DNA from: Callorhinus ursinus
Taxonomy: Eukaryota > Chordata > Mammalia > Carnivora > Otariidae
Reading direction: 5' to 3'
NCBI RefSeq assembly: GCF_003265705.1
Contig: NW_020312848.1
Coordinates: forward strand, 54,102,808 to 54,166,807
Length of the DNA stretch: 64,000 bases
Part shown: in pieces, positions 44,960 through 56,702 of the stretch
Layout of the letters: each line of letters opens with the position of its first letter
How positions within the stretch are numbered: the stretch's first letter is position 1
Notes under the pieces: generated by a model
What the model was told of the DNA's origin: nothing
Databases searched by the model: none
What the model saw: the letters and a program-made list of their open reading frames with translations, nothing else
Made by a program: the position numbers and the translations under genes

Positions 44960-45110
44960 CATAATAGAAAGAGCTTCGGCTGTGGAGCTGGACATGCAGT
45001 CTCTAAACCTGGTTCTGCCACTGGTGATGTGTAGATGTAATTAAGGCATTTAAGCTCTCTGGACCTCAGTTGTCTAATCTGTCAGATGGGGAAGTGTAAT
45101 TAGATCTCTA
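44960..45110 (+). mobile_element. MIR SINE
   Basis: 'catagtagaaagagc'-type head wording ('gcataatagaaagagcttcg'), 'gctgtggagctggacatgc', 'cctggttctgccactggtg', 'ctctggacctcagttgtcta' and 'atctgtcagatggggaag' give a near full-length plus-strand MIR. Confidence 0.88.
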
Positions 45111-45565
45111 AATTCTGCTTCAGTTAGCTGTTGTGGTCGAACAAACTATCCTAAACAGAGGGGCTTACAACAGCAACCATTCATTATTTCTCAGGAGTCT
45201 GCAAGTAATCCAGGTGGTTCTGCCAACCGAGCTTGAGTTGGGCCGATCTTAACTGTACTCACTCTGGTGAGACCGCAGGGTGGCCCGGAGATGACCAGTG
45301 TATGACTGGCCTCTGTGTAGTTTCTCATCCTCCAGGAGCCAGTCTCGGGCTTTTTCTCAGGCCCGTGGCAGGTTCTCAGAGAACAAGCAGAAGCACGTAG
45401 TCTTGTGGGGCAGACGTTCTGAACTGGCCCAATACGGCTGCCCCATTCTATTGGTCAAATCAAGTCCCGAGCCAGGCGGATTCGAGAGGTGGGGGAAACA
45501 GACTCCACCTTCGATGGAAGGCAGTGTGGCGTCTCATCGCCAACGCTACGCTGCAAGAAGGAGAA
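45111..45565 (-). mobile_element. LTR-like old element, probably MaLR-related
   Basis: 'ttctgcttcagttagctgtt', 'gggcttacaacagcaaccat', 'tcattatttctcaggagtc', 'tagtttctcatcctccagga', 'attctattggtcaaatcaag' and 'acagactccaccttcgatgg' follow an antisense mammalian LTR pattern. The 103-codon frame at 45298-45609 lies inside it and is not a gene. Confidence 0.55.
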
Positions 45566-47199
45566 GAACTGAAGCTGCTGCTGCAAGCAACCTACCTTCC
45601 GAGCTTTAAAATACAGAAAAATATCAGGAAATCCCTCCCATGAAATGCTATAGGACGCTCATTGTGGAGTGTTTTAGAAATAGAGAAATATTTAGAAAAA
45701 TGGAAGATGCAGAGGGGATATAATGTATTTGTGAAAACCAGAGTAAGCATGTTTTAAGCAAGGCTTCTCTTTAATTATTGTCTGAGTTTCACATAAAGTC
45801 TGCTTCATCAACTGGATAAATATTTGACTGCTGTTCAGTAAATTGCATTAGTTTACTTTAACTGTATGCTCAGCCTTATTCAGGCATCCTACATTAGGCA
45901 ATGTAGTGTGTAATGCATCTCTGCAGGTGACCAGAGCCATTCTCTGTATGAGGTAAATTAAAACTCATATTTTAAAAATTAAACATTCTTGCACTTCATG
46001 ATTTCAATATTTAATTATAACCTGTGTCAAGGCCTAATCTCTGACTGAGTCAGGCATGAAATTAATCAAAAAAAAAAAGAGGCAAAAGCTTGGCAATTCT
46101 TCTACACTGTAAAAATAATGTGGTTTCTTTAGCTTCACAGTGATGTTTATATCCATTTTATGAAGAAGACTACAGATATCCAGTAAGTTGTTAGACTAAG
46201 TTAACATCTGTGGGGACAGTGACTGGTTCAGAAAAATCGGGAACCTGAACTGACATTCATAGATTTTAATAGAGAACCAAACTTTCTTTTAAAAAGAAAA
46301 AGATAAATTATAGGCCTTGCTGAAAGAGATAATACAAAATAAAGTTAATGTGTTGACATCTTGGATGGGACAAAAATAAAATACATCCCGAGGTGCGTTT
46401 GTTCTAAATGTACCATTCATGTCTGTTCCCATTTATATTTTCTACTGGCTTTTCAAAAACTTCTTGTATGAAAAAAAATCCAAACAACTTTTCCTAGGGA
46501 TATATGCTTACAGAAATAATAGGAAACATTTGTTGCAAGGTGTTTTTTTTTTTCTACAAGAATTTGCATAGACTTATAGGATTGTGTTGACCAAGAGAGG
46601 AATGTGCCACAATAGAGGAGGAACATGTGTCGAACTTAGTAGGATTCGATAGCATTAAGCCTGCGATTTCACAGCAACATGTATGGGTTCCTAAGTCATG
46701 GAGATGAAGCAGGCAAGTTAAAGAAGATAATCACACTGTTTTCTTCACTGTAAGAGACGTGAGATGAACTCAAATGCCTCTAAAGATTGACAGCGTGGGA
46801 CAGGTTTACTTGAGCCTTATTGGCTTAATTGTTGCTTTGGTTAAATGATTCCTTTCTTCACGTGGTCACATTATAAGAAAAGGTCACGGATAAATAAATA
46901 GTAGTCCGGTATGGAGGCAGATGTCTCAGGTATCATTAGGTCTACCTTGGAGGACTCCGGAATGAGTTTGTGGAGTAAGCAAAGGAAATGAACATGAAGG
47001 GATGAACTTGTATATAAAATTGGTTGCTCTGAGGCTGCTGGATGCTCTGGAATGTCTTGAATGTTGCCATCTTGATGCTTCTCCCTCTAATTTTGGTTAC
47101 AATCAGTGCAACCACTGATTTTGGATGGATGGGTGGATAGATAGAGATATAAAATAAAAGAGCAAGGATATCCTCAATATCTAATATCCTTAGTGTCTA
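45566..47199. other. Unassigned AT-rich DNA
   Basis: No open frame of note and no named repeat are seen in this 1.6 kb. An A-rich run lies at 46068-46078 and T10 near 46543. Confidence 0.5.
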
Positions 47200-47745
47200 T
47201 AAATATATAAATAACATATAACAAAAGACTACCCAATAAAAAATAAACAAAACCTAGCAATTCTCAAAGAAACCTAAATGTTTTGTAAAAATACAAATTT
47301 AAACAACAGTGAAATATAACTTCATACCCAACAGGTAGGTAATAATATAAAATCTAACAGTACTGAATGTTGTACAAGATGTGGATAAATAAGAACTCCC
47401 AAGCCATTTTGGAGAGTAATTGGCAATATCCAGTCAATGTAAAGATTTACACATTCTCAGACTCTGTGTCTCTGTATCTCTGTAGTAGATTGTTTATCAT
47501 AACATTCATTTTAATAGTAAAAATTTAGAAATAACCCAAATGCCTCAGTAGTATTTGTACATTGTGGTAATTTGTATATGAAATAATATATGGAGGTTAA
47601 ATAATTAAATTGCTGCTATATATATGAACATGGATAAAGTATTGAAAAATGTTTGGCAAATATAAAAACACATTATAGAATGGTGCATGTGGTAGAGTAC
47701 AATTAGTGAAGTTTTACAAATTACAGTACTGTGAACTGCTTATGG
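47200..47745 (+). mobile_element. Old L1 fragment, plus strand
   Basis: 'caatattcttaaat'-like L1 wording is decayed, but 'atttaaacaacagtgaaata', 'caagatgtggataaataag', 'aataacccaaatgcctcagt' and 'tatatatgaacatggataaa' appear in the order of the end of ORF2 and the start of the 3' UTR. It is clearly older than the L1 it abuts. Confidence 0.75.
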
Positions 47746-47749
47746 AGAC

Positions 47750-49040
47750 TTTTTTTTAATTTTTAAAAAAATTTATTAGTGAAGTATAATTGACATACAA
47801 TGTTATATTAGTTTCAGGCATACAACATATTGATCTGACAACTCTATACATTAGTCAGTGCTCACCACAATAAGTATAGTCACCATTTGTCACCATACAA
47901 TGTTATTACAGTATTATTCTCTATGCTGTACTTTTCATCTCCAATATTTATTTATTTTTTAACTGGAGTTTGTACCTCTTAACCCCCTCCATCTATTTCA
48001 CCCACCCCCTCACCCACCTCATTCTTTGGCAACCACCAATTTGTTTTCCATATTTATTTTTTGTTTCTGCTTTTTGTTTATTTGTTCATTTGTTTTGTTT
48101 CTTAGATTCCACATATAAGTGAAATCATATGGTATTTGCCTTTCTCTGTCTGGCTGATTCATGTTGTCATGAATGACAAGAGCTCATTCTGTTTTATGGC
48201 TGGTAATATTCCATTGTATATATACACCACTTCTTTATCCATTCATCTATCCGTAGCCACTTCTGTTGCCTCCATATCTTGGCTATTGTAAATAATACTG
48301 CAATAAATATTGGACTACATATATCTTTTTGAATTAGTGTTTCTGTTTTGTTTGGATAAATACCCAGTAGTAGAATTATTAGATCATATGGTATTTCTAC
48401 TTTTAATGTTTTGAGGAGACTCCATACTGTTTTCCACAGTGGCTGCACCAATTTACATTTCTAGCAACAGTGTGCAAGGGTTCTCTTTTCTCTACATCCT
48501 CACCAACACTTGGTTATTCCCTATCTTTTAAAAAATTTTTTTTTATTTTGATACTAACCATTCTGACTGGGGTGAGGTAATATCTCATTGTAGTTTTGAT
48601 TTGCATTTTCCTGATAATAATTAGTGATGTGGGGCATCTTTCCATGGGTCTGTTGGCTATTTGTTAGTCTTCATTGGAGCAAATGTCTGTTCAGGTCTTC
48701 TGCCCATTTTTTAATTGGATTTTTTTTTTTTGGCATTGAGTTGTATTAAGTTCTTTATGTATTTTGGATATGAACCCCATTTATATATGGCATTTGCAAA
48801 TATCTTCTCACATTTAGTAGATTGCCTTTTTGTTTCATTGATGGTTTCCTTCACTGTGCAAAAACTTTTATTTTGGTGTAAACCCAATGGTTTATTTTTG
48901 CTTTTGTTTCCCTTGCATGAGGACACATATTTATAAATATGTTGCTAAGGCTGATGTCCAAGAAATTACTGCCTGTACTTTCTTTTAGGAGTTTTATAGT
49001 GTCAAGTCTCACATTCGGTCTTTAATCTATTCAGAGTTTA
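47750..49040 (-). mobile_element. L1 fragment, minus strand
   Basis: It starts at the tail complement (T9 at 47750), followed by 3' UTR ('gtataattgacatacaatgt', 'gtttcaggcatacaacatat') and antisense ORF2 ('attccacatataagtgaaat', 'ccatactgttttccacagtg', 'cattctgactggggtgaggt'). Minus-strand open pieces at 48194-48451 and 48711-48926 read as L1 ORF2 C-terminal wording with breaks. It sits tail-to-tail with the older plus-strand L1. Confidence 0.92.
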
Positions 49041-50164
49041 TAAATTCTTAAAGGAAATATTCATGTAATTGTAAATGCAAAATTGAGCTAGCTTCTGTCT
49101 CTCTCTCCCTCTGTCTCTCTTTCACTTCTTGAAAGAGAAAAAGGAATACAGATTGGAAGAGACACCCATAGAAAGATTTGTTTTTGAAAATGTCTGAAGA
49201 AAATATGTCTACATGTTAGGTTTTGTTAAAGTGGGTATAGTTAAAGAGTATTTATTATCTTATACTCCATATATTTCATAACTTAAGGAAGAAAAAGATT
49301 ATTTCCAATTTTATGTCAGATTTAATGATTGGCCCATACTGACAAGTCTTCTTCAACCTTTCACTTCCAAAGTAGATATCTGTCTTGTAACTAAACCCAG
49401 TGTAGGATCCAAACAAGCAGGTATGGTAAACTGTTTCAATGTGACGTGACAGTTTACCTCCAGAGTGGGTAATAATTCTGGCCCTAGCACCAAGTGTTAT
49501 AAGGTATTCTAATATATTTTGAATTTGAAATTCAGAAGTTGGCTTGCTGTGAATGAATGAAAGGGTGAATCATTGCATAATATTTTCATACCATGAAAGA
49601 ATAAATGATTGTCTAATATTGTCTTAATATTTATACTGTGCATCAAAGATATTTTAGCTAAAAACTGAGATCTCCTCTCTGCTCTATGAAAATTACTATT
49701 TATGCCCATTAAAGTCTTGACCCAATAATCAAATTGGTTTGGTAAATATTCTTACTATATGATTTGCCACTGATTAGTGACATCTTCATTGGTGTTCCTC
49801 TTTTTTACAGAATACATATGCACAATGAGTACTTCTGTCTATAGCAACTATACTAATCAAACTAACTCACAGCCATCTGCTTTTAGATTTAACGGTAGAA
49901 AAACTCTGGCTATAAAATCCAGGCGAACCAATGGGAGGTAATACAAGTACGTGAATCAATGAGAACCACTTGGTCAGGTAGTAGATGGTGGCTAATTTGC
50001 TTCCCTCCAAATAAATCTTTTTATTATCAAGTACAGAATATGGAAAAACAGATTCGTCACAAATTTTTACCCAATAATTTTCATGTGGCATATAATTTAT
50101 TAGGGAGTATGACTGTGATGAGTGCTGTAGTAATACACTATTTCAAGGAATTTGTAACCCTTCC
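49041..50164. other. Unassigned DNA
   Basis: A short CT-rich run lies at 49097-49125. No gene or named repeat is seen. Confidence 0.5.
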
Positions 50165-50290
50165 CCCACCGAGTTGTGCATTATCCCTATTTTGCAGATT
50201 AGGAAACTGTAGATCAAGGAGGTTTAAAAGATTACTTATGTTTACATAACCAGTAAGTGGAGAGGTAGGATGCAAACCCTGCTATGTCTT
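50165..50290 (-). mobile_element. MIR SINE, minus strand
   Basis: 'tatccctattttgcagatta', 'ggaaactgtagatcaaggag', 'ataaccagtaagtggagag' and 'taggatgcaaaccctgc' follow the antisense MIR core. Confidence 0.82.
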
Positions 50291-50605
50291 ATTTGAAAGT
50301 CCACCCACTTAAACTTCCCCCAATTCTCTCCATCAGTATTATTGCATTAGCAGCAATAAAACCTTCGACTATAGCAAAATATAACGTTGCCATTTATATC
50401 ATGTTGGACATTTTTTGTGCCAAATCCTAGGACAAACAGTTTATGAAAGGAAAGGGGAAAAAGTGAAAGAGATAAAATAATGAAACAGAGGAGCCAACTT
50501 TTTATCAATGCAATAATAAAGTCACAACCTTTTCCATACCTTTGCCATTTCCTCTCAAAGAACATGTTATTCAGATCATATTTTCATAAGCTCTCTCTGA
50601 TATTT
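50291..50605. other. Unassigned DNA
   Basis: Nothing is recognised. A 72-codon frame runs through it without support. Confidence 0.45.
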
Positions 50606-50820
50606 AAATTCACACTCAAGAGGGGCATTTGGGTGTCTCAGCCGGTTAAGCATCTAACTCTTGATTTCAGCTCAGGTCACGATCTCAGGGTCCTGTGATC
50701 GAGCCCCACATCAGGCTCCATGCTCAGCATGGAGTCTGCTTGAGATTCTCTCTTTCCTTCTCCCTTGACCCCTGTCCCCTTCTCTAAAAAAAGATAAATA
50801 ATAAATAAATTCACACTCAA
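50606..50820 (+). mobile_element. Can-SINE of an older type, with 14-base TSD
   Basis: The exact duplication 'aaattcacactcaa' lies at 50606-50619 and 50807-50820. The core 'catctaactcttgatttcag' and 'ctcagcatggagtctgcttg' then 'agattctctc' differs from most copies in the window and fits an older subfamily without the long CT/GTTCC stretch. Confidence 0.97.
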
Positions 50821-51131
50821 TAATACGTACATACATGGATGAACTTTTTCAGTTGTTTTATATATAATTAATAACAAACTTTAAAGCTGCAAGTATTCGT
50901 AACTTACTTCCTACATAGAGTTCCAAGTTATGTCTACCTGCTGGAGTAAGAAAGACCCAGATGAGAACATAAAGTTCTGCAAGGGTCCAAATTGTCAATT
51001 CATCTCTTCCCTTTGGTGACTTGTAAACCAATATTACCAATCTCTGCTTTATTTCTGATCCAAGCCAGTTATTTTTTTATTCGCAATTTGGGACACAGTG
51101 AAAATACTAACTTCTGGTGTGTATGTTAGTT
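50821..51131. other. Unassigned DNA
   Basis: Nothing is recognised. Confidence 0.45.
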
Positions 51132-51381
51132 CAGTACTTCTCAGATTTTAGGTTGCTACCCATTAATGGTTTGGGACAAACTAGTAGTTGTCAAAGCAAC
51201 TAGTGAATTGCCACCAGCATTGAAGTAGGGAAAAAATGGGAAATAGAATAGAATAAATATCCAAATACATGCCATGGCATAAGGGCACATAAGTGTAAGT
51301 ATGATTTCAGATATCTGTCTTAAAGTCAGCGTAAAATGTATTCGTTACTATGTACCATAGTCAAAAGTTGAGAAGCCAATG
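51132..51381 (+). mobile_element. hAT-like DNA transposon with inverted ends
   Basis: The left end 'cagtacttctcagatttta' and the right end '...caaaagttgagaagccaatg' are imperfect inverted repeats. The inside has 'ttgctacccattaatggttt', 'ccaccagcattgaagtag' and 'gaaatagaatagaataaat', wording I recall from a mammalian non-autonomous hAT family. The 8-base flanks do not match. Confidence 0.65.
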
Positions 51382-52049
51382 TAGGAAGATTAACTGGATC
51401 CAATTAGAACATTTTGCTCTCTTTCAGTTAGGTAAATCCATAAGCACACCCTCAGACCAACCGATTACTCTTCTTTGAAGGTACTTAATCATTGACTCAT
51501 GAGAAATCTAATTAGGAAGCTGGTAGAGGTTTTTCATGTTATCATTTCTACCTCATCCTCTATTGCCAAATAGAAACAGCCCTCAAAAGACTGTTCTAAT
51601 TGCTGACAGTATAGTCATCTTTTTCAGAAGCTTAAATTGTTACTAATTTTTGCTCTTAATTTTAGTCTGTCGAATAGGGGAAAATGGTCAAGTTGACTGG
51701 TAGACTATGGAAAACAGAACATTTGGATGGACTTTGTCATTTTTGATTAATTATTTTGACTTCCTGGAAGCCTAAGATAAAAGTTAGCCTTAACCACTAA
51801 AATAATTATCTAAATACTCATAATAGCTAAAAGTTTTTGAGTACTCATAACCCAGGAGCTGTGCTACTTCCTATTCTAGCTAGATTATAAGAAATTCTGA
51901 GGAAGTTCATCTGAGAAAGGCATTCAAAATACATTTGCAGCCTCTCCCCTGGACCCCATGATTCATGTCTGTTTTGGGGCCCAGGAACATGTTATTTATA
52001 AAACACCACAGGAGATTGTTAGTATCAGGCAAGCTTGTGGGAAAACTGC
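51382..52049. other. Unassigned DNA
   Basis: Nothing is recognised. Confidence 0.45.
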
Positions 52050-52205
52050 ATTTTCTCATTTTATCCTCATGGAAAATGCTTTGGAAACAGATTTTCTCAA
52101 CATCCCCATTTTATGCATGTGAGGAAATGGAACCTTATATAGATTACCTGCCTCAAGTACCTAGAGAGTGGGTGGAGAAGCTGGGGTCCATGTGCAGGGA
52201 CCTCC
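52050..52205 (-). mobile_element. MIR SINE, minus strand
   Basis: 'ttctcattttatcctcatgg', 'catccccattttatgcatgt', 'gaggaaatggaacc' and 'gagaagctggggtccatg' follow antisense MIR order. It is quite diverged. Confidence 0.65.
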
Positions 52206-52789
52206 ACTGAGGTGCCAGCTTCCACCGCAGGCTGCATCCGGTAACTAAAGCAACCGATGACTCACATCTTTGTTCCCACTCTCCCTTTCTTACACTTCTA
52301 AGCCCTGTCTTCTGGAAAGAGTCCTGTGCTCCTCAACCCCACTCCCCTTTGGCCCTTTTCCCTTCCCTTGCTCTCAGCTCTTCTTGTGACCCAAGAAGGG
52401 AGAAATGCCACCTGCCTCTTAAAAGGTAGAATGGCCCCTTTAAAATCCTTAAGATGGGTTTGGTGCAGGTGTGGGACTGTTTGCAATATGGGGGGGGGGG
52501 GCGTGGGGGAGGTTAAAACTGTGATCCTGGAAGTTCCATCATCTTTCACCCTCTCTCCAGTGTGGCTTCAAGGCTATAGACAGCAGCTGTGCTTTGGCTG
52601 TCGAAGCCTCAAGGATGCTGCTAATATCTGCTGTTTTTCAGAGTGGGAGAGATTTGGCTTTGTTGCTATATAACCTGAACTCCAGAGAGAAATACTGGGC
52701 ACAAGTGATCTTCTTTGTTACTGTAATTGAAGTTGTTGCCATAAAACATACCCCAGAGGAAAGACAGTGTTTCAGATGAGCCTAGTGTT
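52206..52789. other. Unassigned DNA with a long G-run
   Basis: G12 lies at 52490-52501, followed by 'cgtgggggagg', a local G-rich tract. The 115-codon frame at 52326-52673 reads through it and is unsupported. Confidence 0.5.
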
Positions 52790-53590
52790 CACTATGCTCA
52801 CAGTGTTGTGCAAAGATTTCTTCCATCTAGTTCCAAAACATTTTCATCACTCCAAGGGAGCCCCTGTACCCACTAAGCAGTCATATTCTATTCATTCTCC
52901 CCCAAATCCCTGGAAGCCAATCATCTGTTTTCTGTCTCTCTGGACTTACCTATTCCGGATATTTCATATTAAGGAAGTCATATAATTTATGCCCTTCTGC
53001 GTCTGATTTTCTTTCCCTTAGCATAATGTTTAATGTTTCCCATTTTCATCTATGTTGTAGCATATATCAGTACTTCATTCCTTCTTATGGCTGAATAATA
53101 TTCCATGATTTGGGTATACCACAATTTGTTTATCCATTTATCTCTTGATGGATCTGAGGGTTGTTTCTACCTTTGGCTGCTGTGAGTAGTTCTTTTCTGA
53201 ACGTTTGTGTACACGAATTTGTCTGAGTACCTGCTTTTAATTCATTTGGGTGTATATCTAAGAGTGGAGTTGTTAGATCATATGGTAGTTCGATGTTTAA
53301 CTTTTTGAGGAACTGCCAAATTGTTTTTCACAAGGGCTTCTCCATTTTACATTTGTGCCAGCAATGTATGAGGGATTCCAGTTTCTCCATATCTTCACTA
53401 ACACCTATTCTTTCTTTCCTTTAATTTTTTTTTTTTAAGTGTAGCCATTCTAGTGTGTAGGAAGTGGTATCTCATTGTGGTATTGATTTTCATTTCCCTA
53501 GTGGCTAATGACGTAAGCATGTTTGCATGTGCTGGCTGGCCATTTGTGTATTCTATCTTCTTTAGAGAAATGTTGACTCAAATCCTACAT
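52790..53590 (-). mobile_element. Old L1 fragment, minus strand
   Basis: 'catttagtaccaaa'-type wording is degraded ('catctagttccaaaacattt'). Then come 'ggaagccaatcatctgtttt', 'cttatggctgaataatattc', 'tttatccatttatctcttga', 'gaactgccaaattgtttttc' and 'ccagtttctccatatcttc', an antisense L1 3' end with ORF2 C-terminus. It is older than the L1 copies at 25.6 and 47.7 kb. Confidence 0.88.
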
Positions 53591-53669
53591 TTAACTTTTG
53601 AATCCTCTGCCTTTCTTTTGGCATGGAGGCGTCTCTTTCCCTGTCTTCCTCATATGCAGTCATAATGGT

Positions 53670-54112
53670 GATAATGATAGTAGCTCCCTATGCCAGGCAC
53701 AGTGCTAAGCACTTTAAATATATTATGTTCTTAAGTTCCATCAGGTTTTATCTCTATTTTTTTGTATCTCCAAGATAAGAAAACTGAGGCCCAGAGGTTT
53801 AGTTGACACGGTCCATTAAAAACCAAGAGGTGGAGTCTGATTTTAAAGTCACCTCTCTCAGGGCGCCTGGGTGGCCCAGTCCTTAAGCATCTGCCTTCGG
53901 CTCAGGTCATGATCCCAGGGTCCTGGGATCGAGCCCCGTATCGGGCTCCCTGCTCGGCGGGAAGCCTGCTTCACTTCTCCCTCTCCCACTCCCCCTGCTT
54001 GTGTTCCCTCTCTCGCTGAGTGTCTCTCTCTGTCAAATAAATAAATAAAATCTTTAAAAAAAAGTCACTTCTCTCTCATGTGAAAGTCCATGCTCTTAAC
54101 CTCTGCGTCGGG
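53670..54112 (-). mobile_element. MIR SINE, minus strand, split by a Can-SINE
   Basis: 'tgccaggcacagtgctaagc', 'actttaaatatattatg', 'agaaaactgaggcccagag' and 'ggtggagtctgattttaaag' run up to the SINE. 'gtgaaagtccatgctcttaa' after it completes the antisense MIR. Confidence 0.85.
53845..54078 (+). mobile_element. Can-SINE, plus strand, with TSD
   Basis: The duplication 'aaagtcacctctctca' (53845-53860) and 'aaagtcacttctctctca' (54061-54078) brackets a complete SINE with 'gggcgcctgggtggcccag', B box 'gggatcgagccccgta', 'ttgtgttccctctctcgctg' and tail 'caaataaataaataaaatc'. It is inside a MIR. Confidence 0.98.
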
Positions 54113-54812
54113 GGTCTGCACACTAGCTTGCATTACTTACGTATACTGGGAAATTATTTTTTAGCTATGTGCCATCTTATACATTTTTAATAATAAGTAT
54201 AAGTGACTGAAAAGGATGTAATTTCCCACATATTGTAAATATTATCATTTAAAAATGTAACTGTTAGATCACTCTTTTAAATGTTTCCGAGGGACTCTAA
54301 ATGCCATGGTGATACGATACCCAGAATCATTGATTTTAAAAATTCATGAACAGTGCTTTCTTTTTTGCTTGCAATTGTACTTTTATTATATTACTTCCCC
54401 AGAATGTTATCACAATATAACATTTTTCATGCTTGAAAGTCTTTTATTGATCACTGTCTCATACTTTCTGAATCAAAATATGAATATAAATTAAAATTGA
54501 ATTTTAAATAATTTCTTATAACTATAAAGCTCTGAGTGTGAAAGATTCCTTTTGATTGAGTTGTTATTATTAGTAGTAGTTAACTGATAAAATCAACAAA
54601 AATATATTACAGATTTTGATAACTTTTCATTAACTGTAACAAGTAAATTCATACTGGAAATGCATCTTTTTAGTAGGATTGATGGGGTTGTTATGGTATC
54701 TTGATTGAAGGAGAGTCTGTGCACAACAGTTTTTCAACTTGTCCCTTTGACACCCCAGAGCCTTTAACTATCGAATAATGCAACACAGCAAATTTTTGAT
54801 AGGTGAAAGGGA
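54113..54812. other. Unassigned AT-rich DNA
   Basis: Nothing is recognised. Confidence 0.45.
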
Positions 54813-54884
54813 TGGATTTCTTTCTTTTCTTTTTTCTTTTCTTTTCTCTTTCCTTTCCTTTCCTTTCCTTTCTTTTTCTTTTTG
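54813..54884. repeat. (CTTTT)n/(CCTTT)n low-complexity tract
   Basis: This pyrimidine-only stretch shifts from TTTTC-type to TTTCC-type units. The Lys/Arg/Glu-rich minus-strand frame here comes from the repeat. Confidence 0.95.
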
Positions 54885-55030
54885 TCAACTTGGTGGAGCT
54901 AATTTGAAAATAGTTGTGGGTAAAGGAACCTTGCTACCTTCACCATACGTAGGAACATTCTTAAACATGTCAAGTTTATGTAAACACCTTTTGTAAAATC
55001 TCATCCTAGATGTCTTCTTTTCTGGCTATT

Positions 55031-55260
55031 TAATTAATATCAGCTTTTTTGTTTTAAAGATTTTATTTATTTATTTGACAGAGAGAGAGACAGCAAGAAT
55101 GGGAACACAAGCAGGGGGAGTGGGAGAGGGAGAAGCAGGCTTCCTACGGAGCAGGGAGCCCGATGTGGGGCTCGATCCCAGGACCCTGGGATCATGACCT
55201 GAGCCAAAGGCAGACGCCTAACGACTGAGCCACCCAGGCACCCCTAATTGGTATCAACTT
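55031..55260 (-). mobile_element. Can-SINE, minus strand, with TSD
   Basis: 'taattaatatcagctt' (55031-55046) and 'taattggtatcaactt' (55245-55260) are the slightly diverged duplication. The body runs from 'aagattttatttatttattt' to 'cacccaggcacccc' and is complete. Confidence 0.97.
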
Positions 55261-55619
55261 AAAAAAAAATTTTTTCTCATTCTTATCTGTGGATGTGTAA
55301 GAATTATAATTGATACTGTTTTTATACTTATGTACCCAAATATTTTACTATACCTTATTATTTCAACTAAACTGTCTCTTAAAAAAAAAAAACGGTCAAG
55401 TTTAGAAAAAAGTACATGTAGAAAAAATGGATCTGGACATTAATCTTTTAAAATGATTCATGCATTCTACTCCTTGGAGACTTTGTGTATTCCTGGGGAT
55501 TTGAAGACCACTATGCCGTACTACTATATTAATAAGTGAGTGCCTTCCATGACTCCAGCCTAACTCCACTAGTGGACCTTAGAATAAAAAGCCACTTACT
55601 ACATGACTATTGCCTGCTA
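55261..55619. other. Unassigned DNA
   Basis: A- and T-runs follow directly after the SINE (55259-55275), and an A12 run lies near 55380. Nothing else is recognised. Confidence 0.45.
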
Positions 55620-55755
55620 AGAATTTTGCACATGTGATCTTGTTCAATCTTTGGAACAACTTTGCAAAGTAGCATATGCTCGGTATGTAAAGAGTGGCAT
55701 ATGCTTGTGTCTGGATCACAGAAATTGTAAATAGCTGAGCAAAATTTGAACTCAT
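55620..55755 (-). mobile_element. Probable MIR fragment, minus strand
   Basis: 'gtgatcttgttcaatctttg', 'gaacaactttgcaaagtag' and 'atttgaactca' resemble the antisense MIR, with a gap in the middle. Confidence 0.5.
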
Positions 55756-55769
55756 TTTTTTGTCTCCTT

Positions 55770-55904
55770 TTTCCTTAATTAATTTTTTTAAGATTTTATT
55801 TTTAAGTAATCTCCATACCCAGTGTGGGGCTTGAACTCACAACCCTGAGATCAAGAGTTACATGCTCTACCAATTAAGCCAGCCAGGTGCCCCTTTCCTT
55901 AATT
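55770..55904 (-). mobile_element. Short old tRNA-type carnivore SINE, minus strand
   Basis: The exact duplication 'tttccttaatt' lies at 55770-55780 and 55894-55904. The body has 'taagattttatttttaagta', 'ctccatacccagtgtggggc', 'ttgaactcacaaccctgaga', 'tcaagagttacatgctctac' and 'gccagccaggtgcccc'. It lacks the CT zone and has the core of an older, shorter Can-SINE class. Confidence 0.95.
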
Positions 55905-56702
55905 CTTTGTTATGCTGGTGTCACTAGAAGCAGTGCCATTCGGTTCAAATAATTCTTGGCTGATTTTTTTTTTTTTTTTAACTCACAGGATAACAAAGAG
56001 CTCAACTTAAATGTGTCTGTAATTAGTGAACTATATGGAGGAAAATTTTTTTAATAGAGAAGATGTCTTGTATCTCCCCCTGGCCACAGGTCACTCCCTC
56101 AATAGTAGCAGTCCAAGGATGGACAGAGTCACCCCTTGATTTTGGAAAAGGTACAGATCTGGGGACCCCTAGCTCAGACTTTTCCGAATCATAAGGTTGT
56201 GATCAGATTTTATACAGGAGAGGTAATTGTCTATGGTTGGGGCGGTCACTGCGTGTAAACATTTTCTTTCCTTAAAGTGAGATTATTACAAAACCAAATT
56301 GTTACACTGTAGGATAGTTTCATTGCTCACACAGTTGAGAATTCAGGTTTTAAGAAATATAAGACCACTTGTATAATGTATTCATGAGTTATAAGGTAAT
56401 GTTAGGTTTAGCCATCGTTCTATAAATAGAGCAATAAAAGCACAGACCAACACCTTTCAGTTACCCTGTAAGTAACTTCATGGTCAGATTTATCTGGTAT
56501 ACTGAGCAGAAAGCCATTTTCTATCACATAATGAAAATATTTGGAAAACCACTAGAGCAATGAGAGTTATAGAACTCTTAAAACTGTAATTGTCTCATTC
56601 CATTATTAGAGTGGAAAGTATTTGGAAATGTTTTAGTTTCCAAGTAAATGGCAGTGTATCATTTTGAGCTTACTAATTGATTGCCCCGCCCCTTTTCTTT
56701 AG
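55905..56702. other. Unassigned DNA before the exon-like block
   Basis: No repeat is recognised. Its last 35 bases contain a branch-point-like 'ttactaat' (56670-56677) and a pyrimidine tract ending 'ttttctttag' (56693-56702). Confidence 0.45.

Noticed and set aside
45298..45609. A 103-codon plus-strand frame with Arg/Ala-rich end
   Set aside because: It lies almost entirely in an LTR-like repeat.
54778..54996. A Lys/Arg/Glu-rich or Phe/Ser-rich protein segment
   Set aside because: It is translation of a CTTTT/CCTTT low-complexity tract.
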